IMG/VR virus record: IMGVR_UViG_3300010389_000118
Location: 1-25,569 of that record
Source of the DNA: a virus
Length of the DNA: 25,569 nt
Strand: one strand, 5' to 3'
Position 1 is the first letter of the stretch; each line of letters begins with the position of its first letter. Of this stretch, positions 1 through 8,600 are shown piece by piece. The translations under genes were made by a program, and so were the position numbers. A model generated the notes under the pieces. It was not told the DNA's origin. It made no database searches and worked only from the letters and a program-made list of their open reading frames with translations.

Positions 1-31
1 TGGTTGGGTAGTAGGAAAAAGATGGTCTTAA
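1..31 (+). CDS. 3' end of an upstream gene, possibly another homing endonuclease (partial)
   Basis: Frame 2 reads GWVVGKRWS and stops at 29-31. This resembles the C-terminal end of NUMOD-type homing endonucleases; the next gene ends in a related GDGWILGG segment. A competing reading is frame 1, which is open from base 1 to a stop at 73-75 and gives a 24-residue tail. Too little sequence is present to choose firmly. I favour frame 2 because a late-promoter motif and a hairpin follow its stop directly, which is where an intergenic region would be expected. Confidence 0.3.
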   Translation, partial: GWVVGKRWS

Positions 32-36
32 ACTAC

Positions 37-63
37 GGTGGAGGTAATATAAATAACTCCACC
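37..63 (+). promoter_or_regulatory. Late-promoter octamer inside a perfect hairpin
   Basis: The octamer TATAAATA (48-55) matches the T4-type late promoter consensus. It sits in the loop of a perfect 7-bp inverted repeat, GGTGGAG (37-43) and CTCCACC (57-63). Transcription from it would begin at about 61-62, just before the homing endonuclease start. The inverted repeat has no T tract, so a simple terminator is unlikely. Promoter role is inferred from the motif and its position. Confidence 0.6.
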
Positions 64-64
64 G

Positions 65-799
65 ATGTTCAATAAAACTATGGAAAATCATTATGTTTAT
101 TATTCTTATGAAGAGTTTGGAAGAGGTTACATAGGTTGTAGAACTTGTGAGTCATCTCCAGAAAAAGATAATTATATGGGTTCATTTCACGATGAATCTT
201 TTAATCCTTCTCATAAGATAATTCTTGAAACTTTCTCTACAAGGGAAGAAGCTCTTGAAGCAGAAGTTAATCTCCATGAGTTTTATCAGGTAGATAAAAA
301 TCCACATTTTGCAAACAAATCAAAGCAAAAAACGACAGGATTTTATTATTCATCTAAAGGAGTAGTTCGCACTGAAGAATATAAAAAGAAAATGAGTGAA
401 CGACTAAAAGGTAGAGAGATAAAACCCGAGTGGATAGAAAAGATGAAAGCAAACTTAAAACCTGCTTTTGGTGAAGACAATCCCTTTTATGGTAAAACTC
501 ATAATGAAAAATCTAGAAATGAAATTTCAGAGTCATTAAAACAATATTATGCAGAAAATCCTCATCCATGGATTGGTAGAAAGCATAGTGAAGAATCAAA
601 AGCAAAATTTAGAAAAAATAATGCTGGCGAAAATAATCCAAACTATGGTAAAATAACACCACCAGAAGTTCGTAATAAAATAGGACAATCAAAAGTTGGT
701 AGAAAACTTTGGAACAATGGCGAACAACAAAAATTCTCAAAGGAATGTCCAGGTGATGGATGGATTTTGGGAGGACTAAAAACCACAAAGGAGAAGTAA
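65..799 (+). CDS. GIY-YIG homing endonuclease with NUMOD3-type repeats
   Basis: This 244-aa protein looks like a free-standing homing endonuclease, which nicks or cuts a cognate allele lacking the gene and so spreads itself. The N-terminal GIY-YIG nuclease core is a variant: the first motif is degenerate (YVYYSY, about residues 10-15), while GYIGCR (21-26) keeps the YIG and the expected catalytic Arg26. A YMGS motif follows at 37-40, and EEALEAE (61-67) can supply the metal-binding Glu. Residues about 134-213 hold three NUMOD3-like DNA-binding units with the pattern GE(D/N)NP-YGK. The start at 65 and an alternative ATG at 80 both lack a clear ribosome binding site. If the late promoter at 48-55 is used, the start at 80 leaves a more normal leader. 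It lies directly upstream of the oxygenase genes, an ordinary site for a mobile intergenic endonuclease. Confidence 0.85.
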   Translation: MFNKTMENHYVYYSYEEFGRGYIGCRTCESSPEKDNYMGSFHDESFNPSHKIILETFSTREEALEAEVNLHEFYQVDKNPHFANKSKQKTTGFYYSSKGVVRTEEYKKKMSERLKGREIKPEWIEKMKANLKPAFGEDNPFYGKTHNEKSRNEISESLKQYYAENPHPWIGRKHSEESKAKFRKNNAGENNPNYGKITPPEVRNKIGQSKVGRKLWNNGEQQKFSKECPGDGWILGGLKTTKEK

Positions 800-802
800 A
801 AC

Positions 803-1519
803 ATGGCAGAACAAATGAACGAACTGCAACTGATGATGCAGGAGAGGAGGAATACAGGAACTGCCTGGACTCGTAATGAACAATTTGATAAGGATGGATA
901 CCTGGCAGTCAAGGACCTGTGGGATCCTGAAGAACTGTATCATCCTCTCCCAGAAATGAGAGGACAGTTGAACTATTGGGACAAGAATCCTGAACACTTC
1001 AGTCACACTGAGGTTGAACAGCAGGTAGAGGGTTCACTGGCACGTTACTGGCACCCACAGTATCGTACTATTCACACTGGAATTAGACTCAAATTAGAAG
1101 AGATTATTGGTCGTAAGTTGTATAATACCTATTATTATGACAGGTATTACTTCCCAGGTCAGGAACTCACCAAACATGCTGATCGTGATGCATGTGAGAT
1201 CTCTGTGTCAGTACACATCAGTACCAATTTAGAAGGTAAGGATGCAAAGTGGCCATTCAAGATTAAAACTCCTGATACTTACACCGATAAGAAAAAGACA
1301 CAAGTTCTTGTTCCTGGTGAAGAAAGAACTCTGTCACTAGAACCTGGTGATGGTCTACTTTATAAGGGTTGTGAACGTCCACATTGGAGAGACCCAATGC
1401 CTGGTAAGACTAAGAAGGTATTTGGTAAGAAAGTAGAACTCTACTATCATCAAATCTTCTTCCATTATGTACTTCAGGATGGACAAAGAGCACACTGTGC
1501 ATGGGATAGAGCACGATGA
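803..1519 (+). CDS. 2-oxoglutarate/Fe(II)-dependent oxygenase-like protein (prolyl 4-hydroxylase type)
   Basis: A 238-aa protein with the layout of a double-stranded beta-helix oxygenase. The iron-binding HxD is seen as H125-A-D127 (TKHADRDACEISVSVHI), and the distal histidine is probably H194 in GCERPHWRDP. Such enzymes hydroxylate a protein or small-molecule substrate using O2 and 2-oxoglutarate; the substrate here is unknown. An AAGGAG ribosome binding site lies at 788-793, about 9 nt before the ATG. Its stop overlaps the start of the next oxygenase gene by 4 nt (ATGA at 1516-1519), so the two are almost certainly translated together. Cyanophages often carry this family next to structural genes. 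A role in modifying fibres is only a guess. Confidence 0.8.
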   Translation: MAEQMNELQLMMQERRNTGTAWTRNEQFDKDGYLAVKDLWDPEELYHPLPEMRGQLNYWDKNPEHFSHTEVEQQVEGSLARYWHPQYRTIHTGIRLKLEEIIGRKLYNTYYYDRYYFPGQELTKHADRDACEISVSVHISTNLEGKDAKWPFKIKTPDTYTDKKKTQVLVPGEERTLSLEPGDGLLYKGCERPHWRDPMPGKTKKVFGKKVELYYHQIFFHYVLQDGQRAHCAWDRAR

Positions 1520-2067
1520 AGGCACCACTTTTTGAATACCCTACCTATCAGTATCAGATTAAAGACTGGGAGTTCAAGAAGAAAGGTTTACTCAAGAGAT
1601 TGAAAGAGGAGAAGTTTGTGAGAACTTCTCTTCAAACCTTTGAGACTGATAGACAGACAAATAAGAAAACATATCTACATTACTTCCAAGATCTCATCAA
1701 ACCAGAACTATTTGAGTTCTGTCAGGAAGCACAAGTCACTTGTAGTATGACTGATGTATGGACAGTTCGTTACCAAAAAGGAGATCATCAGACAATTCAC
1801 AATCATAAGAGTTGGGGATTTACTGGTATTCTTTATGTTGACTTTGACCCTAAAGTTCATACTCCTACCTGTTTTGTAGCACCGTGGCAAGATCCAAGAA
1901 GTGATACTACATCTCTTGCATATCCACAAAATGTAAAAGAAGGAACTATCTTTATTTCTCCATCATATACATTACACTTTGTACATCCCAATCAGGTAAG
2001 AAAGCACAGAACGATTATATCTTTTGATTTACTACCAAAACTTCCAGACCACCAAGCAGTAGACTAG
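1516..2067 (+). CDS. Putative 2OG-Fe(II) oxygenase of the HxH type
   Basis: A 183-aa protein. Its core matches the small 'putative 2OG-Fe(II) oxygenase' family: IHNHKSWGFTGILYVD (residues 94-109) gives H95 and H97, followed by EGTIFISPS and LHFVHPN with the distal His at 154 or 157. Arg165 (RKHRTIISFDL) is placed to bind the 2-oxoglutarate carboxylate. The usual Asp of HxD is His here, as in part of this family, so activity cannot be assumed. It is coupled to the previous oxygenase through an ATGA overlap and is followed at once by a strong terminator. Two different oxygenases in one transcriptional unit suggest successive or alternative modification of a shared target, but no target is visible. 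Confidence 0.7.
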   Translation: MKAPLFEYPTYQYQIKDWEFKKKGLLKRLKEEKFVRTSLQTFETDRQTNKKTYLHYFQDLIKPELFEFCQEAQVTCSMTDVWTVRYQKGDHQTIHNHKSWGFTGILYVDFDPKVHTPTCFVAPWQDPRSDTTSLAYPQNVKEGTIFISPSYTLHFVHPNQVRKHRTIISFDLLPKLPDHQAVD

Positions 2068-2080
2068 GTGGTCTTTTTTT
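2046..2080 (+). terminator. Rho-independent terminator
   Basis: An 8-bp stem AGACCACC (2046-2053) / GGTGGTCT (2067-2074) is followed by an unbroken T run to 2080. The left arm lies in the last codons of the second oxygenase gene. The terminator separates region 1 from the adhesin array, and a late-promoter motif follows 3 nt after the T run. Confidence 0.9.
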
Positions 2081-2083
2081 GTC

Positions 2084-2090
2084 ATAAATA
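2084..2090 (+). promoter_or_regulatory. Late promoter of cassette A
   Basis: ATAAATA directly after a terminator and 19 nt before the ATG at 2110. The downstream sequence AACTAAAAA is shared with the element before the cassette C gene at 11288. Motif recognition only. Confidence 0.65.
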
Positions 2091-2109
2091 ACTAAAAAAT
2101 TACTATAAA

Positions 2110-2772
2110 ATGTCCAGAATTAGAGCAGATAGATTTGTAAATAATGCTGCGACTGGAGCACCTGAGTTAACTTATGGTGCTGAAGTTCCTGTTGGGTATG
2201 GAATTACTGGTGCTGGTGGTATCAATATTACTGGTGTTGTAACTGCAACTTCATTTTCTGGTGATGGTTCTGGTTTAACTAACATTACTGCTGATAGTGC
2301 AACTACTGCAACTAATGCTCAAGGGTTAACTGGAACACCAGACATCACTGTTAGAAACATTACTGGTGTTGCTGCTACATTTTCAGGAACTTTAACATAC
2401 GAAGATGTAACGAATATTGATTCTGTTGGTTTAGTCACAGCACGAAGTGGACTTCACTTGACTGGGGTCTATAAAGAAAACATCACTGCAGTACCAGCAC
2501 TAGAAATTGACTGTTCATCAGGAAATTACTTCACAAAGACAATCAGTGGCATTAGTACATTTACTTTTGCTAATGTTCCTTCGAGTGGTGCATATTCATT
2601 CACATTGGAACTGACACATACAAGTGGGACTGTATCTTGGCCAACATCAGTTAAGTGGCCATCAGATACCGCTCCGACCCTTTCAACTGGCAAAACGCAC
2701 CTCTTTATGTTCCTTACAGACGACGGTGGCACTAGGTTTAGAGGTTCATCACTAGTAGATTACGTTAATTGA
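2110..2772 (+). CDS. Short repeat-rich tail-fibre protein, cassette A first gene
   Basis: This 220-aa protein is rich in Gly, Thr, Asn and Ser and belongs to a cyanophage fibre-like family. Three modules are visible. The N-terminal module (about 1-45) runs from MSRIRADRFVNNAATGAP to GYGITGAGGINITGV. A middle beta-repeat module contains TATSFSGDGSGLTNI (about 46-60) and PDITVRNITGVAATF with YEDVTNIDSVG (about 78-112). The C-terminal module (about 138-220) contains GNYFTKTI and STGKTHLFMFLTDDGG. The same C-module ends the 298-aa protein at 13827, and the other two modules recur in the genes at 4840 and 11288. The next gene starts 1 nt after its stop, so the pair is a unit. A connector between virion and distal adhesin is the likely role, inferred from size, modularity and position. 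Confidence 0.75.
   Translation: MSRIRADRFVNNAATGAPELTYGAEVPVGYGITGAGGINITGVVTATSFSGDGSGLTNITADSATTATNAQGLTGTPDITVRNITGVAATFSGTLTYEDVTNIDSVGLVTARSGLHLTGVYKENITAVPALEIDCSSGNYFTKTISGISTFTFANVPSSGAYSFTLELTHTSGTVSWPTSVKWPSDTAPTLSTGKTHLFMFLTDDGGTRFRGSSLVDYVN
2332..2451 (+). repeat. Shared middle fibre module, copy 1 of 4
   Basis: This 120-bp stretch starting GGAACACCAGACATCACTGT recurs at about 4993-5110 (diverged), 11969-12087 (nearly identical) and 14275-14392 (moderately diverged). The copies at 2332 and 11969 share long identical runs, including the block coding for EDVTNIDSVGLVTA, which suggests recent duplication or gene conversion. Confidence 0.8.
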
Positions 2773-2773
2773 T

Positions 2774-4714
2774 ATGAGTAACTTAACAAGATCGATGATG
2801 ATGGGTGCTGCTGGAGCAGCAGGTGGTGAAGGGTTGTACGCCGATGACGTGTTTAGCACTTATTTGTATGAAGGAAACGGCAGCACGCAGACAATCACGA
2901 ATGGCATTGATCTGGCGGGTGAAGGGGGATTGGTTTGGATTAAAGGTAGAAACGATATTTTTGACCATTATTTAGTTGACACGGAAAGAGGTGTAACTAA
3001 ATATCTGAAGACTCATACTACAGCGGCAGAGGGCACGTCTTCACCAACCTCAAATGTTACATCTTTTAATTCAGATGGATTTAGTCTTGCAGGGTCAAGC
3101 AACGACACAAACAACCCAAATTCCAAAACCTACGCCTCCTGGACATTCCGCAAAGCGCCTGGGTTCTTTGATGTGGTGACTTATATGGGCGATGGCACAT
3201 CTGGACAAACTGTCAACCACGCCTTAGATAGCATTCCTGGATGCATAATTATAAAAAGAACTGATGGCGCAGGCCTGTGGTTTGTTTACCATAGATCTGC
3301 AGACCCAAATAAATACTTGAGACTTGATTCGACAGATGCAGAAACTAACAATGGAGGACCCGCTTTTTCAGCAATAACATCTTCTTCCTTTACTTTTGAT
3401 AGAACTTATTATAGCGACCTCAATCAGTCAGGTCTAACCTACGTCGCCTACCTATTTGCCCACGACGATCAATCGTTTGGGACAGGTGGTAACGAAAGTA
3501 TTATTAAATGCGACCAATATGTAGGTGCAGGCTCGGGCACTGTAAAGGAAATTGATTTAGGTTTCGAGCCTCAGTGGCTAATGGTCAAAAAATCAGACGG
3601 GGTAGAAAATTGGATGATATTAGACAACATGAGAGGTGTCTCTACTGATGGCAATGATGCTTATCTTGTGCCTAACGAGGTTGACGCCGAGGTTTCTAAC
3701 GCCGATCGTATTCGTTTTACGCCTACAGGATTTCAAGCGTATGTCGGCAACATGACCAATCAGCTGAATGCAAACTATATTTATGTAGCAATCCGCCGTC
3801 CGAACAAGCCGCCCGAGGCTGCAACGGATGTGTTTGCAGTTACTAAAGACAATAACGGCAGTCCTTATACTGTTGGGTTTCCTACGGATGCTTTCCTGTT
3901 CAACATTCTTGGTGGTAACGCATTAAACACTACATTTATGAGCCGCCTAACAGGTGGCGGTAAGTATCTTGTATCTTCCAGTGGGGATGCAGAAGGTTCA
4001 TCAGGATTCGCAGCTTTTGATTTACAGAATGACTTTGATCAAAATATCAGCGCATCAAGCAACATAGGGTATAACCTCCGCCGCGCCCCCGGGTTCTTCG
4101 ACGTGGTGGCTTATACGGGCGATGGAACGTTTGATGGCAGCTATAACGTCAACCACAATCTTGAAGTCACACCAGAGTTTATAATAGCTAAAAGCAGAGA
4201 TTCGATAAACAATTGGAATTGTTATCACAAAGACTTGACTTCCGATACTTATCTTATTTCCCTAAACCTTTCATCGGGTGAAACAAATACTGGTCAGTCC
4301 TGGGGGCCTGCTACCACTACATTTAAGCCCCAATATGCTGGCAATTCGGCCTTTAGTTCAAACCACAGTGGAGTAAACTACATCGCCTACCTGTTCGCAA
4401 CCCTACCCGGCACCAGTAAAGTCGGCAGCTATGCCGGCACAGGTTCTGACATTAATGTTGACTGCGGCTTTACAGCAGGTGCTCGTTTTGTCCTAATTAA
4501 ACGCACCGACTCCACTGGTGATTGGTACGTTTGGGACACTGCTCGCGGCATTGTTAGTGGCAATGATCCCTATTTCTTGCTGAATAGCACTGCCGCCGAG
4601 GTCACAAGTACTGACTACATTGACCCGTTAAATGCTGGATTTACAGTTACATCATCTGCGCCTGCTGCCCTTAATGCGTCAGGTGGCACCTACATCTTCC
4701 TCGCTATCGCTTGA
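2774..4714 (+). CDS. Distal tail-fibre/adhesin protein with six beta-type repeats (DUF7483-like), cassette A
   Basis: This 646-aa protein is built from about six degenerate repeats. Each has a strand such as VVTYTGDG, a short turn, a hydrophobic strand such as PEFIIAKSR or GLVWIKGR, and then an aromatic stretch such as NWYVWDTARG. I think the repeats belong to the cyanophage domain catalogued as DUF7483, but could not search. The N-terminus (about 10-45) contains GAAGAAGGE and LYADDVFSTYLYEGNGS and is shared almost unchanged with the 876-aa protein at 14731; the last 80 or so residues are also nearly identical. Two APGFFDVV motifs (residues 128 and 438 onwards) are encoded with quite different codon choices, the second much richer in G and C. 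No catalytic motif is seen, so receptor or glycan binding is the probable job. Confidence 0.7.
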   Translation: MSNLTRSMMMGAAGAAGGEGLYADDVFSTYLYEGNGSTQTITNGIDLAGEGGLVWIKGRNDIFDHYLVDTERGVTKYLKTHTTAAEGTSSPTSNVTSFNSDGFSLAGSSNDTNNPNSKTYASWTFRKAPGFFDVVTYMGDGTSGQTVNHALDSIPGCIIIKRTDGAGLWFVYHRSADPNKYLRLDSTDAETNNGGPAFSAITSSSFTFDRTYYSDLNQSGLTYVAYLFAHDDQSFGTGGNESIIKCDQYVGAGSGTVKEIDLGFEPQWLMVKKSDGVENWMILDNMRGVSTDGNDAYLVPNEVDAEVSNADRIRFTPTGFQAYVGNMTNQLNANYIYVAIRRPNKPPEAATDVFAVTKDNNGSPYTVGFPTDAFLFNILGGNALNTTFMSRLTGGGKYLVSSSGDAEGSSGFAAFDLQNDFDQNISASSNIGYNLRRAPGFFDVVAYTGDGTFDGSYNVNHNLEVTPEFIIAKSRDSINNWNCYHKDLTSDTYLISLNLSSGETNTGQSWGPATTTFKPQYAGNSAFSSNHSGVNYIAYLFATLPGTSKVGSYAGTGSDINVDCGFTAGARFVLIKRTDSTGDWYVWDTARGIVSGNDPYFLLNSTAAEVTSTDYIDPLNAGFTVTSSAPAALNASGGTYIFLAIA

Positions 4715-4799
4715 TCGGCAAACTATCAGGAACTGGATCCATTACATTCAGTTAATCCCGACGCAGTTTGACACACACTTGATACTTGATTATTGCACT

Positions 4800-4807
4800 T
4801 ATAAATA
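4800..4807 (+). promoter_or_regulatory. Late promoter of cassette B
   Basis: A full TATAAATA octamer lies 32 nt before the ATG at 4840, in a 125-nt intergenic stretch that otherwise holds no gene. The GGGGAAGAG at about 4823-4831 is a plausible ribosome binding site. Confidence 0.7.
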
Positions 4808-4839
4808 ATAAAAAAACTTTCGGGGAAGAGTGAACCCAA

Positions 4840-5640
4840 ATGTCAAAGGTAAGAGCCGATAACATATCTAACAGAGCAGATGATGGGGCCCCCGCACTAA
4901 CTTATGGTGTAGAAATTCCTGTTGGGTATGGAATTACTGGTGCTGGTGGTATTAACATTACAGGTGTTGTAACAGCATCAAATGTAAATCTCAGTGGTGA
5001 TGTTACTGTTAGAAATATCACTGGTGTTGCTGCTACATTCACTGGTGTTCTTTCTTATGAAGATGTTGTTAATGTAGATTCAATTGGAGTTATTACTGCA
5101 CGATCTGGAATTAGAGTTGGTGCAGGACAAAGTATCGGTTCTGATGGTGCTGCAGTTGTATATTATGGTGATGGAAGTAATTTAGACGGTGTTGTATCTG
5201 GTATTGAATTAGAACAAGCAGGAAGTTCTGTTGGTACAAGTGTTACTGCAATTAATTTTGCATCTGGAGCAACACTAACTTCAGTTTCTTCTGGTATTTC
5301 AACAGTCACTATTGCTGCTGGTCTCAACACTACAGCAGCAACAGTTTCTGGTATTGTTACTTTCTTATCATTAGATAATGCACAGGATCATAAACTAACA
5401 ATATCAGGTATCAGTACTATTTCTTGTACTGGTGGTAGTGAAGGAGATTCTCATACAGTTAGAATTATAAACTCTGGTATTACTACTGTTGGATTCAGTA
5501 CATTCTTCTTATTCCCATCAGGTTCAACACCATCATTACCAACAGCAGATGGTGCAATTAGTTTGATTTCATTCACGGTACATAGAGTTGGAGCAGGAGG
5601 AACGCAATTACTTGCTGGTGCTTCTGTAAATTATAGCTGA
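4840..5640 (+). CDS. Short repeat-rich tail-fibre protein, cassette B first gene
   Basis: A 266-aa protein of the same family as the gene at 2110. The N-terminal module begins MSKVRADNISNRADDGAP and contains GYGITGAGGINITGV. It passes straight to the middle module (VRNITGVAATF, YEDVVNVDSIG). From about residue 100 it departs: GDGSNLDGV is followed by serine/threonine-rich strands (TSVTAINFASGATLTSVSSG) and a different C-terminal module ending LLAGASVNYS, replacing the STGKTHLF module of cassettes A and D. The next gene starts 13 nt downstream behind a GGAG ribosome binding site. The swapped C-module suggests that this end contacts the partner adhesin, since the partner also differs. Confidence 0.75.
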   Translation: MSKVRADNISNRADDGAPALTYGVEIPVGYGITGAGGINITGVVTASNVNLSGDVTVRNITGVAATFTGVLSYEDVVNVDSIGVITARSGIRVGAGQSIGSDGAAVVYYGDGSNLDGVVSGIELEQAGSSVGTSVTAINFASGATLTSVSSGISTVTIAAGLNTTAATVSGIVTFLSLDNAQDHKLTISGISTISCTGGSEGDSHTVRIINSGITTVGFSTFFLFPSGSTPSLPTADGAISLISFTVHRVGAGGTQLLAGASVNYS

Positions 5641-5653
5641 GGAGATTAGGTAA

Positions 5654-8600
5654 ATGGGAGTTATAATTCCTCAGGTAATCACATCTGATAGAGCAACTGG
5701 TGCTCAGGTTATTGATGGTAGTTTGAAGTTTGATAGTGGTAAAACTCAATATCTTAGTTATAGTCCATCATCCGGCAATCGTAGAACATGGACTTGGAGT
5801 GGATGGGCAAAGAAAGATGTGACTGGGAGTGTTGTTACTCTTATTGGCACTGGAAGTAGTTTAGATTTAGATGTAATTGATTTCCAAGATGAATGTTTGA
5901 GATACACTCGCTCAACAAGCGGATCTTTCAAAACACTAAAAACTAATGCTGTGTTTAGAGATCCATCTGCATGGTATCATATTGTTGTTGCTGTAGATAC
6001 AACTCAAGGAACTGATGCAGATAGAGTCAAGTTATATGTTAATGGTGTACAACAAACCTCTTTTTCTTCTGCCACATATCCTTCCCTAAATGAAGATACT
6101 TACTTTAACAATACCAGCACTTTCACACTTGGTAGGAGGAATGCAAGTCAAGCAGATTATTGGGATGGATATCAATCAAACGTAACCTTTATAGACGGCC
6201 AAGCACTTGGCCCTGAGTATTTTGGATTTACTGACCCACTCACAAACACTTGGAGACCTAAAAAGTTTAAACCACAAGCAACTCCAAATGATGGAACTAT
6301 TTGGAGTTCTAATAGCACAGGAGTTGCTAATGATGGAACAAGTGCTCCTGCAAATGCTTTTGACGGCAATTTAAGTACACAAGTATATACTTCTGGTGGA
6401 GCAAATTCCGAATTATATTACGATATACCTAATTTAACGGTCAACAGTACAGTTAGAGTTTTTATTGAACAACATTCTGAAACTAATGTATCGTTCTATG
6501 TTATAGATACTAATGATGTTAAATATGAATACTTAACTGCTGCTCCATATGCCAGAAAGTGGGTAGATATTGTAGGTGTTGCAGGTAAAACAATAAAAAG
6601 AATTGGTGCTCAAAGAAATTCTAATGGGCACGGAACTGCTCATTTTGCTTGGGAAATTGATGGTGTTATCCTACTTGATGATGATATCACAAATATGGGC
6701 AAAAATGCCTTCTACCTCCCGATGGATGGAAACTCACCAATCGGTCAAGATAAATCTGGTAGAGGAAACGATTGGACACCAGTAAACTTTGGTGGTTCAG
6801 TATCACTTGATAATCCTATTGTATCTGGTGCAAGACCTATTCTGAATACAATTCAAGGTGGAACTCAGGCAGGAGTTGGTGTATTTGGAAGTAAAGTAAG
6901 TAAGTATTATACGCTCACAGGAAGTAGCAATAGCAGCACTGGTTATGTCTTTGAGAATGAAGGGACAAAACCAACTTTAAGTATGATTAGAGGTGCAACA
7001 CATACTTTTGATTATACATCTGCAACATCACATCCACTCTACCTTTCATCATTAAGTGATGGTAAGCATAATGCAAAGGCTTATAGTGTCTCTTTTGATG
7101 GAACTGGTGATTATTTGAGTATTGGTGCGAGTGCTGATTTTAATTTTGGAACAGGAGATTTCACTATTGAAACTTTTGCATATATCAACAATGTACCAAA
7201 TGGTCCAATAGTTAATAATATTGATAATGGAGGTTTCACAACAGGTGGATTTTCAATCAATGAAGATGGAAATATTTTCGTAGCAAATTCTAGTGGAACA
7301 TTCGCATTATGGGGGAATGTTACCTATCCATCAGGTGAATGGTTCCATATAGCAATGACTAGAAGTGGGACAACAGGTAGAGTTTTTATTAATGGAGTTC
7401 TAAAACTTTCAGTAACAAACAGTACGGATATTGGAACAAGTGGTACAAATGATTTAAACATAGGTGCAAGAAGAGGTGGAAGTAGTGGGGTTGGTAGTCT
7501 CGCATATTATCTTAATGGTTATATCTCCAATCTCCGCATCATCAAAGGAACCGCACTCTACACATCAAACTTCACACTACCAACAACCCTGGAGAATGTA
7601 ACAAATACAAAACTTCTGTGCTGTCAGGATAGTGATGCAACAACAGCAGTTGTTTCTCCTGGTGCAATAACTGCAAATGGTGATGCAGCAGCAACTAATA
7701 CATACAACCCATTCCTTTATGATACTGATGGATACTTTGGTGTAGATACTTCCACATCAAATGTCACCAAGATGACAGTTCCACATTATGCTCCTGATAC
7801 ACTTTACTATTACTGTAATGTTCACTCTGGAATGGGTAATAGTATCAGTATAACAACTGACGAAACCAAAGCAGATCCTTATGCCTGGAAGAATGTTCTT
7901 GGGTTGCCTTTGGTTGGTAGTAGTGCTGATGTAAGTAATCAGATTAATAGTGGAAGCACTACAAAGGCAGTCACAGCAAATGGCAATGCTGCTGCTTCAA
8001 GTGACAAAAGTAACTTCTATGATGGAAGTTTTGAATTTGATGGAACTGATGACAGACTTACATTAGATATTGGTGCAGGTGGTTTGGGTTCTGGTGATTT
8101 TACTATTGAGTTTTGGTCTAATTCTGATACAACATCAGGCCAAAGAGGACAGTTTCAACTTTCTCCTACTTCAGGTGGGTTGCTATCAAGTGCTACTAAT
8201 GCTTTGGGTGTTTATCAGAATGGAACAGGTTTTTATAGAATGTATGTTAATGATAGTGGTAGTGCTGATAGCACAGCACCAAATGATTCAAATAAATGGA
8301 ATCATTTTGCTGTGGTAAGATCTGGTAGCACTCAAAAGATGTATGTAAATGGAATTGAATCTTTAAGTGCTTCTAGCAGTATTGATTATACAACCGCAAG
8401 ATATTTGTGTATTGGAGGATATTTCAGCACAACATATCTTTGGGATGGATACATTCAAGATTTCCGTATTTATAAAGGAGTAGCAAAATACACCAGTAAC
8501 TTCATACCAGCATCAACAAACCCAGATATTCTCCCAGACACTCCATCAGGTGTGAGTGGTAGTTCTAAACTCACCAAGATTACTGATGGTGCTGTGAGTT

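Noticed and set aside
4768-4796. TTGACA with a 17-nt spacer and TATTGC
   Set aside because: The -10 box is poor, and a full late-promoter octamer lies just 4 nt downstream in a clearly structural region. Probably chance.
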